The notes under the pieces are model-generated. The model worked only from the letters and a program-made list of their open reading frames with translations. It searched no databases and had not been told where the DNA came from. Positions 46,681 to 55,030 of a DNA stretch of 64,000 nucleotides are shown here, one piece after another. The DNA is from Pelagerythrobacter marensis (GTDB lineage Bacteria > Pseudomonadota > Alphaproteobacteria > Sphingomonadales > Sphingomonadaceae). The position numbers and the translations under genes are program-made. Position 1 is the first letter of the stretch. Each line of letters opens with the position of its first letter. Location of the stretch: the NCBI RefSeq assembly GCF_001028625.1, contig NZ_CP011805.1:930001-994000 (forward strand), in the 5' to 3' direction.

Positions 46681-47841
46681 CTATCCGACGGCTGTTCCCA
46701 GAGTGTGGGTTGAATGGGTGCGATCTCGACGCAGCGAGCGCAGCCTGTCCTCGTCGACTTCAACCGCGAGGCCGACGCCGTCTTCCAGCTTCAGTTCGAA
46801 ATCCTCATATCGGGCCGGCCTGATGGCGATGTCTTCTGCCACCAGGTGCGCACCCGACAGTTCCCCGCCGTAGGGAAGATGGTCGAACGTGGCGCAGAGT
46901 TGCATGCTCGCGGCGGTGCCGATCGAGCATTCGAGGAATGTGCCCATGTAGAGCGACATCCCCATTGCGAGTGAGAGATCGGCAATCTGGCGGGCTCTAC
47001 CCAACCCGCCGTGTTTCATCACTTTGATCGAAACGACGTCTGCCGCGTGGATGCGGCCCAGATCGAGAGCGTCCCTGGGGGTCGAAATGCTTTCGTCGGC
47101 CATGATGGGGGCCCTGCATGAGCTGGAAAGGCGGGCCGATCCCTCAAGATTCCATCGCGGCAAGGGTTGCTCAATCAGCTGAATCCCTGCGTCGACCATG
47201 CGGGGCAGAGCCCACTTACAGGTTGCCTCGTCCCAGCTCTCGTTGGGGTCTGCACGCACACTGCCGCGCCCCTCCAGGCCACGCGCTACGGCACACGCTC
47301 GGGCAACGTCTTCCTCTGGCGAAAGGAACCCCATCTTGAGCTTGAAGATATTAAACGTCCCCGCAGAAATGCAGCGCTCCGCTTCGTCTATTTCGGCTTC
47401 TGCCGAACCGGTGGCGAGCGGCCAGGAACACGGCAGCGCGTTTCGTTGGCGTCCGCCCAGAAGGTCGCACACGGCCACACCGGCGATCTTTCCCTGAATA
47501 TCGAGCAGGGCCATTTCGACCCCGGCCTTGGCAAATGCGTTGCCAAATAGCTTGCGGTCGACAATCCGATAGAAGCCGCGAATGTCGAAGACGTCATGCC
47601 CGATCGCATGAGGCGCGATATGATCGTCGATCATCAACTTGATCGATTCGACACTTTCGCCAGCCCACCAGGGGCCTGAGGGTGTGCAGCATTCGCCGAT
47701 ACCCTCGACCCCGTCACTGGTTCTTACGCGGACGAGGACAACCGCGGTCGAGTCGGCCCCGATTGCCGCGAAACGCTGCGTCCGTTTCAGCGGTAGGTCC
47801 ACGATAATCGCTTCGATAGATTCGATGGTGATCCGGCTCAT
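46681..47841 (-). CDS. catB: Muconate / chloromuconate cycloisomerase
   Basis: A 386-residue member of the mandelate racemase / muconate-lactonising enzyme family. The catalytic residues fall at exactly the numbering of the Pseudomonas putida enzyme: Lys167 and Lys169 (FKLKMG), metal ligands Asp198 (RADPN), Glu224 (IEQPLP) and Asp249 (ADES), and Lys273 (SIKVMKHGG). It converts cis,cis-muconate, or a chlorinated form, into a muconolactone or dienelactone. It is divergent from a LysR regulator with a CatR-type binding site between them and precedes the Rieske gene. Whether it prefers chlorinated muconates needs activity data; the downstream enzymes suggest so. Confidence 0.93.
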   Translation of the reverse strand: MSRITIESIEAIIVDLPLKRTQRFAAIGADSTAVVLVRVRTSDGVEGIGECCTPSGPWWAGESVESIKLMIDDHIAPHAIGHDVFDIRGFYRIVDRKLFGNAFAKAGVEMALLDIQGKIAGVAVCDLLGGRQRNALPCSWPLATGSAEAEIDEAERCISAGTFNIFKLKMGFLSPEEDVARACAVARGLEGRGSVRADPNESWDEATCKWALPRMVDAGIQLIEQPLPRWNLEGSARLSSSCRAPIMADESISTPRDALDLGRIHAADVVSIKVMKHGGLGRARQIADLSLAMGMSLYMGTFLECSIGTAASMQLCATFDHLPYGGELSGAHLVAEDIAIRPARYEDFELKLEDGVGLAVEVDEDRLRSLRRDRTHSTHTLGTAVG

Positions 47842-47925
47842 CCTGTGTCCATTGCTGCTGCGGGAACGGACCGTGGATAAGGGGGCGACCGCATCATGGT
47901 AAAATACCGTCGGCTTGGAAATGGC

Positions 47926-47940
47926 ATACGGTTTAGGTAT
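47926..47940. promoter_or_regulatory. LysR (CatR/CbnR-type) recognition box ATAC-N7-GTAT
   Basis: ATAC (47926-47929) and GTAT (47937-47940) are separated by exactly 7 bases, the recognition-site consensus of CatR, ClcR, CbnR and related muconate-responsive LysR regulators. It lies between the divergent catB (start 47841) and lysR (start 47992). The regulator would repress its own gene and activate catB when muconate is bound. Confidence 0.8.
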
Positions 47941-47991
47941 CGCATGCGGAATTGAGGATACGCTACCTATATCGAAGACGGGGAGGTCTCG

Positions 47992-48900
47992 ATGGAACTA
48001 CGCCAGCTTCGCTATTTCATTGCCGTGGCGGAAGAAAAGAACTTCGGCCTCGCTGCACGGCGGCTCAACGTATCGCAGCCGCCGATCACACGGCAGATCC
48101 AGAAGCTGGAGGAAGAACTGGGCGTTCTGCTCCTGCGCCGAACGAGCAAGGGAACCGATCTTACCGAGGCCGGCCATGCCTTTCTGGAGGACGCCAGGGC
48201 CGTTCTCGCACATATGGAGCGGGGGGCCGAGCGCAGTCGGGCGGCCCAACGCGGGGAGCTGGGCAAAATTGAAATCGGATACTTCGGTTCCGTTTCCTAT
48301 CGAGTGGTGCCGCACGTTCTGGAGATCTTCAAGCGCGCCAATCCCGAAGTTGAGTTGTCGTTGCGCCGGCTTAGCAAGACCGATCAGATTTCCGCTCTCA
48401 AGCAGGGGCAACTCCACGTGGGGTTCGGACGCTACTATCCGGTCGAGCCTGACCTGGCGGTGGAGGAGGTTATTCGGGAAGGGGTCGCCCTTTGCATGCC
48501 GCACCGGCTCGGCACCGACATCGACGAAAGCAACTGGCGCTCGGTTTTCGCCAACTTGCCGCTGATACTCTTTCCTGCAGCCGGCCGGCCCAATTTTGCC
48601 GACGAAACGCTCGCGCTGCTCAAGCGCGAGCGAGCCAATACGCCCGAAACGATCGTCGCAGAAGACGGCCGCGCGGCCTTGATGCAAGTGGCAATTGGGG
48701 CGGGTGCCTGCGTCGTGCCCAACTCCATGGTCGAACTGAACTGGTACGGCGTGCGATTTTTTCGTCCGCAAGCGCTGGAGGCCGAATGTCCGGTCAGCAT
48801 CATCTACCGCAAGTCGGACACCAGTCCGCTTCTGCGCCGGTTCGTGCGCGCAATGCGCGAATTCAAACTTCATCCAGACATCGTCGGGCGAGAACCGTAA
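47992..48900 (+). CDS. LysR-type regulator (CatR/CbnR-like)
   Basis: A 302-residue regulator. The N-terminal winged helix-turn-helix starts MELRQLRYFIAVAEEKNFGLAARRLNVSQPPITRQIQKLEEELG, very close to CatR, ClcR and CbnR. The inducer domain follows (IEIGYFGSVSYRVVPHVLEIF). These proteins respond to cis,cis-muconate or 2-chloromuconate and control catBCA or clcABDE. GGGGAGG lies seven bases before its ATG. It is divergent from the muconate cycloisomerase gene, with a perfect LysR box in the gap. Confidence 0.93.
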   Translation: MELRQLRYFIAVAEEKNFGLAARRLNVSQPPITRQIQKLEEELGVLLLRRTSKGTDLTEAGHAFLEDARAVLAHMERGAERSRAAQRGELGKIEIGYFGSVSYRVVPHVLEIFKRANPEVELSLRRLSKTDQISALKQGQLHVGFGRYYPVEPDLAVEEVIREGVALCMPHRLGTDIDESNWRSVFANLPLILFPAAGRPNFADETLALLKRERANTPETIVAEDGRAALMQVAIGAGACVVPNSMVELNWYGVRFFRPQALEAECPVSIIYRKSDTSPLLRRFVRAMREFKLHPDIVGREP

Positions 48901-49008
48901 TTCCAATAAGGTATCGATGACGCCGGAATAAAGTATTGGAGGGTATGGCAGCGGCAGCGCTAGCCCCAAGGAAACGCCGAGAAGCGTTCGTTCTTTGGGA
49001 GACGACCT

Positions 49009-51408
49009 ATGAAACCGACCCGCTGGCCCCGCCGCCGCTTGCTGCTGACAACTGCCGCTATCTCTTGCCTTTCTTCTGCCGCCTATGGGCAATCGGATCC
49101 TGACAAAGATACGTTGCTCTCTGCGGCCCCGGACGAAGAGGCCGGGAATTCGGCTGCTCCTGTGATCGTTGTTCAGGCGCAAAAGCGAGCGCAAGGCTTG
49201 GCCGAAGTCCCAATTTCGATCGCGTCTCTTGGGGAGGAAACGCTGGAGGCGGCAGGGGCAAACGACGTCGCGTCGGTTTCCAATCTGGTGCCCAACTTCA
49301 ATATCTACGAAGGCTTCGACCGGTCCGAAGTCGCCATCAACGTTCGCGGGCTGACGTCGGGCACAAGCAATCCGGGCATCGACCCCAGCGTCGGCTTTTT
49401 CATAGACGGCGTATATATTGCGCGGCCGGCGGCACTTACCGGCAAACTGATTGGGGTGGAGCGCTTCGAGGTGCTGCGTGGCCCCCAGGGCACGCTCTAC
49501 GGCCGCAACACCTCAGCGGGGGCAGTCAACGTCTATACTAAGGATCCGGACGATGAATTCGTCAGCGAGTTTCTCGCAGGATACGGCAGCTACGATCTGG
49601 TCGATTTGCGAGGACGGCTCTCGGGTCCATTGGGCGAATTCGGCGGAGTATCGTTTTCCGGCTACTATGGCCGGCAGGATAGCTATCTCGACGATGCTCT
49701 GACCGGTCGACCGCTCGGGCAGAACGAAGATTATGGGTTCCGGGGAAAGCTCGTACTGGAGCCTACGCCGGAGTTTTCTATCAGCCTGATCGGAGACTAT
49801 TCCCAGAGCACTTCTACCGCATCGCGCGTGGTCGGTGCCTTTTACAAGGATCAGCATGACGTCGCTGCCGTCCTCGATGCGGCGCAGAATGTCGATCCGA
49901 CGGTGGCGAGCCTCTTGCGCTTTGTCGAAAACGTTCCACTGCCTTTCAGCAGGGATACTCTGCGCAGCGTTCCCGAAGCCGACGATCTCGAGCAGTATGG
50001 CGTTTCTGCGCAAATCGACTGGGATACCGGCCCGGTCACCATCACATCGATCACCGCCTATCGCGAATCGGAGGATTATGCGGCGGTCGATCCGGACTTC
50101 ACTCAGCTTGACCTGTTCCTCACTTCCGTCCGCAATGAGGATGAACAGTTTTCGCAAGAGCTGCGCATCGCCAGCAACCCGGTGTTCGGTCGGTTCGATT
50201 TCCTGCTCGGCCTGTTCTACTACGATGCCAGCTTCTCGGCCAACACGCAGACCCAGTTCGGGGTCCCGCTCTTCGCGAGATACAACGCGACGATGCCGGC
50301 CGATCCGATCACCCGGCCGCAGAGCGCAAATTCGATCGCAACCCAGGATACGGAGGCATTCGCGGTTTTTGGCCAACTGTCGTACGAGATCGTGGACGAC
50401 CTCACGCTGACCTACGGTTTTCGGTACAATGACGAAAGCAAGGCCGGGGTGACAAACCAGAACCCTGACCGGGGTATCAATTCGTCCAGCGGCATTCCCT
50501 TTCCCCTCCAGTTTCCGGTTTTTCTGGATCTTGGCGCGTCGGTAGAAGGGGATGACTGGATCAACATGGCCAGCCTCAACTATGAGATTGACGCCAACAG
50601 CAATGTTTATGCGACCTACGCCGAGGGAGTGAAATCCGGCGGTATCAACGCCAGCATTCTTCTGAACACCAACGGGCTGACGTTTGAAAAGGAAAGTTCG
50701 ACCAGCTACGAGATCGGTTACCGAAACGTTTTCGGAAACGGGCTGCGTTTGAACTTGGCCGCCTTTTATACCACGTTTCGGAATCTGCAGGTCCAGACCT
50801 TCGATCCGACGAACCCGGCCAACATCATCGTCGAGAATGCCGGCGAGGCCGAAATCTACGGCGTCGAAGGCGACCTGTTCTGGCCGATTGCTGAAGGCCT
50901 CGAGTTCAATCTCGCCGCAGCGTACAATCACTCGGAATATGTCGATACAGTCTTCCCGGGAAGCGCACCGGTTCAGAATCCGGCCGTGCCCGGCGTGGAC
51001 TTCTATCTACCTGCTCTGCGCGACGCAGATGGCCTGACTTTGAGCCGGGCCCCGGAGTTCACGTTGTCGAGCGGGCTTCAGTATACCTTCGCATTGTCGA
51101 GCGCACTCGATGCCACGCTTCGCGCCGATTACAGCTACAGCGGGTCACAGTATCTCGATGCAATCCTAAGTCCCGAAAGTGAGATCGACGGATTTTCGCT
51201 GGTGAACCTGCGTGCGTCGATCCGGACTGCCGATGGCCGCTGGCAGCTGTCGGCTTATGCAAAGAACGTTCTGGACCAGAACTACTACACCCAGATTATC
51301 GCAAGCCCCGCTGCCGCCGGTCTTGGCGTGGACCCGGCAATTCCGACGTTCTTCGGGGCCCCCGGTGCCCCGCGGGTGATCGGCATAGAAATCCGAAAAT
51401 CTTATTGA
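49009..51408 (+). CDS. TonB-dependent outer-membrane receptor (sphingomonad aromatic-cluster type)
   Basis: A 799-residue receptor without an STN domain. After a signal peptide (ending SSAAYGQ) comes a plug (VIVVQAQKRAQGLAEVPISIASL, NVRGLTSGTSNPGIDPSVGFFIDGVYIARP, LRGPQGTLYGRNTSAGAVNV) and a beta-barrel ending in EIRKSY. The TonB box is probably around residues 50-57 (APVIVVQA). In sphingomonads such receptors often sit inside aromatic catabolic clusters and import poorly soluble aromatics. Its position between the LysR regulator and the oxygenase reductase supports that. A Shine-Dalgarno GGGAG precedes the ATG. Confidence 0.9.
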   Translation: MKPTRWPRRRLLLTTAAISCLSSAAYGQSDPDKDTLLSAAPDEEAGNSAAPVIVVQAQKRAQGLAEVPISIASLGEETLEAAGANDVASVSNLVPNFNIYEGFDRSEVAINVRGLTSGTSNPGIDPSVGFFIDGVYIARPAALTGKLIGVERFEVLRGPQGTLYGRNTSAGAVNVYTKDPDDEFVSEFLAGYGSYDLVDLRGRLSGPLGEFGGVSFSGYYGRQDSYLDDALTGRPLGQNEDYGFRGKLVLEPTPEFSISLIGDYSQSTSTASRVVGAFYKDQHDVAAVLDAAQNVDPTVASLLRFVENVPLPFSRDTLRSVPEADDLEQYGVSAQIDWDTGPVTITSITAYRESEDYAAVDPDFTQLDLFLTSVRNEDEQFSQELRIASNPVFGRFDFLLGLFYYDASFSANTQTQFGVPLFARYNATMPADPITRPQSANSIATQDTEAFAVFGQLSYEIVDDLTLTYGFRYNDESKAGVTNQNPDRGINSSSGIPFPLQFPVFLDLGASVEGDDWINMASLNYEIDANSNVYATYAEGVKSGGINASILLNTNGLTFEKESSTSYEIGYRNVFGNGLRLNLAAFYTTFRNLQVQTFDPTNPANIIVENAGEAEIYGVEGDLFWPIAEGLEFNLAAAYNHSEYVDTVFPGSAPVQNPAVPGVDFYLPALRDADGLTLSRAPEFTLSSGLQYTFALSSALDATLRADYSYSGSQYLDAILSPESEIDGFSLVNLRASIRTADGRWQLSAYAKNVLDQNYYTQIIASPAAAGLGVDPAIPTFFGAPGAPRVIGIEIRKSY

Positions 51409-51467
51409 TCGTAACCAGGACATCGGGCCGCAGCCGGAGCCGCTGCGGCCCTCCAGAAAGGGTCGAC

Positions 51468-52430
51468 GTGTCGCAATTGATTAAAACGCAGGTTGTCAGC
51501 AAGGATGAGGTTGCGGACAACATCTTCGCTTTCGTGCTGCAAGCTCCTTCCGAGGAAGCGGGCTTCGCCAAAATTGCCGGGGCGCATGTCGATGTGCACC
51601 TGCCCAGCGGGTTGGTTCGTCAATACTCCCTTACCGGGCTCAAGCGGGATGTTCGCGGACAGATATCGATCGCTGTCCTGCGAGAGCCCAACGGGCGTGG
51701 CGGCTCGGCCGAACTTTGTGATTCAGTGGTCGTGGGCGACGATCTCATGATCTCGAAGCCGCGCAATACGTTCGATCTCGACCGAACTCGCGACGCTTAC
51801 CGGCTCCTTGCCGGCGGTATTGGGCTCACTCCGATTCTTCACATGGCCATTGAACTCGCGGAGGTCGGTCGTGACTTCCAGCTCGATATCTGCGCTCGCA
51901 ATCGCGACGCGGTGCCGTTTCGCGCGTACCTCGCCGATGCTCCGTTCGCGGACCGGGTGAACTATCACTTCAGTGACGAGGGGCGGCGGCTCGATCTCGC
52001 GACTTATATCGAGGATATTCCTGCGCGAACGCAACTTTATGTTTGCGGGCCCGGTCGGATGATCCGGGAAGTGGAGAAACTCACCCAGGGGTGGGGTATG
52101 GAGCGTGTTCGTACCGAGCGGTTCGAGAACGCTGTGGAGCAACTTTCAGCCGAGGACAAAGGTGCATTCACGGTCGAGTTGGCCCGTAGCGGAAAGAGTT
52201 TCCTCGTTCCCGAGGACAAGACCATCCTGGAACTTCTGAACGAAATGGGCGTCTCCAGGGATTCGTCCTGCCTGGAGGGGGTTTGCGGGACCTGCATCAC
52301 CGATGTCATTTCCGGTGACCTCATTCACCGTGACGCTTGCCTTTATGATGAGGAAAAGGCTGCCAACAGCATGATGGCAGTATGCGTATCCCGCGCGAAA
52401 CCCGGCACTGTCGTGGTGTTGGACCTCTAG
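51468..52430 (+). CDS. Phthalate-dioxygenase-type reductase (FMN/NAD/[2Fe-2S])
   Basis: A 320-residue electron-transfer protein, the size of phthalate dioxygenase reductase. Domains run in the order flavin (RQYSLTGL), NAD-binding (LLAGGIGLTPILHMA, YVCGPGRMI) and C-terminal plant-type ferredoxin with Cys in DSSCLEGVCGTCITDV plus a later Cys (MAVCVS). It passes electrons from NAD(P)H directly to a class IA Rieske oxygenase, matching the alpha-only Rieske protein encoded at 45,195-46,574. Translation starts at GTG 51468 after AAAGGG; an earlier in-frame start at 51405 lies within the receptor's tail. Confidence 0.9.
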   Translation: MSQLIKTQVVSKDEVADNIFAFVLQAPSEEAGFAKIAGAHVDVHLPSGLVRQYSLTGLKRDVRGQISIAVLREPNGRGGSAELCDSVVVGDDLMISKPRNTFDLDRTRDAYRLLAGGIGLTPILHMAIELAEVGRDFQLDICARNRDAVPFRAYLADAPFADRVNYHFSDEGRRLDLATYIEDIPARTQLYVCGPGRMIREVEKLTQGWGMERVRTERFENAVEQLSAEDKGAFTVELARSGKSFLVPEDKTILELLNEMGVSRDSSCLEGVCGTCITDVISGDLIHRDACLYDEEKAANSMMAVCVSRAKPGTVVVLDL

Positions 52431-52460
52431 GGTTGTCACCCGCAAGAATGATGGGGTCTC

Positions 52461-53402
52461 TCAGCGAATGTCCTGCTCGCGCGGTGTCATCCGGCGATAG
52501 GTCGATGGGCTGATGCCAAATCTCTTGCGGAACGCCTTGGCAAACGCGGAATCCGTTTCGTAGCCAACTTCAAATGCCACGCGCGAGACGGTTTCGTCGC
52601 TTTCCGACAAAAGGCGAGCGGCCCGATCGAGTCGCTGGTTGCCGACGTAGGCGGCGGGTGTGATGCCGACGGTTTCACGGAAACGTTCTGCAAAGCTCGA
52701 CCGCGAGAGCCCGGCGATCTGCGCCATTTCGTCGACCGACCATGACTTGCCGGGTTCCGCATGGACTGCGTTGATGACCCTGCGAATGCCTGGATCGCTT
52801 GATGCCCTGCCGAGATCGACGCCGCGTGCGTCGATATCCGCCAGGATGGTCTCCAGAAAGATTGCTGCAGCCATTTCGGCAAGGCGGCGCAGCATGAATT
52901 GACGCTGTCTTTCGCGGTTGCTGGCGTAGTGCCGAATCAACGCAAAGATGAGGTCGAGACGACCACTACCTTTCTGCCGGTCGGGGCCGAACACCATCAG
53001 ATCCGGTACGACGTCGGGCAGTGGATTGGCACTCGTCGGCACACGGCAACACAATGTCCGCCCCGCCGCGTCGACCCTGTCGGTGTCGACGTTGAAGGGG
53101 GGCTGGAGATCTCCCCGCCTGGAAGGCTGCGCCCCGGCCAGACAGATCGAATGAGCGGTGCCGCGCGGTATGGCGATTATGTCGCCCGGGTTTGCCGTCG
53201 CCTGTCGGTTCTGCATGCTGACGATCGTGTCGTGTGTCTCGCAGCAGTAGACCGCCGAATAGGCCTGCGCAGGAACGTCATACCGCGTTCCCGGCTGCAA
53301 GTCGGACAGGCCGGCGACGATCTCGGGAATGCGGATCGTAGGTAAAGACGTTCGGGCCGACAGTTCCACTTGATACCCTGCGCGTATCCCTGAGCTGGTC
53401 AA
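52461..53402 (-). CDS. AraC-family regulator with cupin sensor domain
   Basis: A 313-residue regulator. The N-terminal 110 residues form an AraC-type cupin sensor (YSAVYCCETHDTIVS, NPGDIIAIPRGTAHSI). The C-terminal double helix-turn-helix is complete (WSVDEMAQIAGLSRSSFAERFRETVG and VSRVAFEVGYETDSAFAKAFRKRFGISPSTYRR). It is divergent from the intradiol dioxygenase gene and so is the likely regulator of that operon. The start shown is a TTG at 53402; a GTG at 53369 with a GGG-containing leader is an equally good choice. Confidence 0.88.
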   Translation of the reverse strand: MTSSGIRAGYQVELSARTSLPTIRIPEIVAGLSDLQPGTRYDVPAQAYSAVYCCETHDTIVSMQNRQATANPGDIIAIPRGTAHSICLAGAQPSRRGDLQPPFNVDTDRVDAAGRTLCCRVPTSANPLPDVVPDLMVFGPDRQKGSGRLDLIFALIRHYASNRERQRQFMLRRLAEMAAAIFLETILADIDARGVDLGRASSDPGIRRVINAVHAEPGKSWSVDEMAQIAGLSRSSFAERFRETVGITPAAYVGNQRLDRAARLLSESDETVSRVAFEVGYETDSAFAKAFRKRFGISPSTYRRMTPREQDIR

Positions 53403-53479
53403 AAGGTATTAGACGGTATCACGAGCTCTCCGTAGGCTGTCCAGCGTAAAGTTTCGAAGTGGAATCGGGATAGGGTACT

Positions 53480-54262
53480 ATGGCTCATAATCGCCTCGAT
53501 CAGATCGTCGGCACGATCGTGGAATCGGTCCGCGACGCAGTAAAGTCTCAGGATATCACGTTCGAGGAATACCGTGCCGCAATTGGGTATATGATGAAGA
53601 TTTCGGAAAGCGGCGAATTGCCCCTTCTCATCGATGTCTTCCTGAATGCTGCGATCGTGGACGTAATCAACAAGAACGCGCACCCTTCTGCATCACCGTC
53701 GGATATGGAAGGGCCCTATTTTCTCGATAATGCGCCGGTCGTTTCCGATGGCCGCATCAAGACGCTCGATCAGTACCAGGGCGATCAGCCGATGATCGTG
53801 CGCGGGACTGTACGCGATATAGACGGCGCGCCGCTTGGCGGCGTGCTGGTCGATATGTGGAGTTCCACGCCGGACGGCAAATACGGTGGAATACACGACG
53901 GTGTGCCAGTCGACTTCTATCGCGGCAAACTAAAAACCGATGCAGACGGCAGGTTTGAATTTCGCAGCACCGTGCCGGTCGCGTACCGTATCCCCGACAG
54001 TGGCCCTACCGGCGCATTGCTGGAGATGATGGGGCGCCATAGCTGGCGGCCGGCCCATGTGCACCTCAAAGTGCGAAGCGAAGGATATCGGGAGCTGACG
54101 ACCCAGCTATATTTCGAAGAATGTCCTTACGTCCGTTCGGACTGTTGCGAAGGCATCATCCCCAGCGAGTTCGTCTACCCCGAGATTGTCGAGAACGGCG
54201 CCCGTATTCTCGAGGCCGACCTTGTGATCGAGCCCGACAGATCGGCGCGAGCTGCCGCCTGA
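53480..54262 (+). CDS. clcA: Intradiol catechol/chlorocatechol 1,2-dioxygenase
   Basis: A 260-residue ring-cleaving enzyme, the size of ClcA/TfdC chlorocatechol dioxygenases. Iron(III) ligands are Tyr135 (GKYGGIH), Tyr169 (AYRIP), His193 and His195 (RPAHVH). The helical N-terminal dimerisation domain precedes them. It splits catechols between the hydroxyls to cis,cis-muconates. The blocks TPDGKYGGIHDGVPVDFYRGK and GPTGALLEMMGRHSWRPAHV favour the chlorocatechol branch, but substrate preference is not proved. First gene of a nine-gene operon; a short gap with a 7-bp stem separates it from the next gene. Confidence 0.92.
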   Translation: MAHNRLDQIVGTIVESVRDAVKSQDITFEEYRAAIGYMMKISESGELPLLIDVFLNAAIVDVINKNAHPSASPSDMEGPYFLDNAPVVSDGRIKTLDQYQGDQPMIVRGTVRDIDGAPLGGVLVDMWSSTPDGKYGGIHDGVPVDFYRGKLKTDADGRFEFRSTVPVAYRIPDSGPTGALLEMMGRHSWRPAHVHLKVRSEGYRELTTQLYFEECPYVRSDCCEGIIPSEFVYPEIVENGARILEADLVIEPDRSARAAA

Positions 54263-54266
54263 TCCG

Positions 54267-54290
54267 GCGCATCGTCGCTGCCGGATGCGC
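54267..54290. other. Short hairpin between clcA and the dienelactone hydrolase gene
   Basis: GCGCATC (54267-54273) and GATGCGC (54284-54290) form a perfect 7-bp stem with a 10-base loop in the only sizeable gap (69 bases) of the operon. It may stabilise the ring-cleavage part of the mRNA or be incidental. Confidence 0.35.
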
Positions 54291-54331
54291 GGTGGCGACC
54301 AGTCCAGAATTCCAGCTGACGGAGAGTATCC

Positions 54332-55030
54332 ATGTGCCATGGCGCCGCCATTGACGCCTTCCCTGCGCCTGCCGGCGGAGAGAGCTTTGCCAGTCAAGTC
54401 CAAGGGTTTCGCTTCGCCACCCCCAGAGGGAAGCGGGTCGCCATCCTGCCGGATATCTACGGGTGCAACGATTTCTATCGCGGACTGGCTGTCTTGCTCC
54501 AACAGAACGGCGCGGACGTGTGGCTGGTGGACACATTCGCAGGGCTGGGCGAACTGCCCGAAAATACGCGCGAGGCGGCCTTCGCTCGCCGCGACCGAGT
54601 GCGCGACAAGACCTTTCTCGATCGTTTCGAGGCCTTCGCAGGCGCGGAGAAGATCGGAGCGGTAATCGGCTTCTGCCTTGGTGGACTATATGTCTTCGAA
54701 CTCGCCCGTCGGGGCCTGGATGCCGACCTCCTCGGCCTGTACGGGTTTCCCCAGGGGCTGCCCAATGAAGATCCCCTACCGGCCCCGCTCGACTACCTTC
54801 CGCAAGTCGAAAAGCCATTCACCATGTTGATGGGGCGCAGCGATGAATCGGTCGGTGCTGACAATATCGCGCGGCTCGAAGCGATTGCGCCGGATGCGCC
54901 GGCGATGGATCTGACGATCTACGACGGCGTCGGCCACAATTTCCTCCCGTTCCTCGACAGCGACGACCCGGGCAAGCACGCGGTAGCCGTCGATGCGCGC
55001 GATCGGATCCTGCGGGTTGCGGCGTCGTGA
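54332..55030 (+). CDS. clcD: Dienelactone hydrolase
   Basis: A 232-residue alpha/beta hydrolase. The cysteine-type triad is complete: Cys115 (VIGFCLGG), Asp171 (GRSDES) and His202 (GVGHNF), with Asp and His at the same numbers as in the Pseudomonas B13 enzyme. It hydrolyses dienelactone (4-carboxymethylene-but-2-en-4-olide) to maleylacetate. The final codons overlap the next gene's GTG (GTGA). The ATG at 54332 gives the usual N-terminus. Confidence 0.93.
   Translation: MCHGAAIDAFPAPAGGESFASQVQGFRFATPRGKRVAILPDIYGCNDFYRGLAVLLQQNGADVWLVDTFAGLGELPENTREAAFARRDRVRDKTFLDRFEAFAGAEKIGAVIGFCLGGLYVFELARRGLDADLLGLYGFPQGLPNEDPLPAPLDYLPQVEKPFTMLMGRSDESVGADNIARLEAIAPDAPAMDLTIYDGVGHNFLPFLDSDDPGKHAVAVDARDRILRVAAS

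Noticed and set aside
48901..49008. Second LysR-type operator before the TonB receptor (CCAATA...TATTGG half-sites with GTAT-like words)
   Set aside because: The arms are 25 bases apart and do not match the ATAC-N7-GTAT consensus; could be chance in an AT-richer gap.
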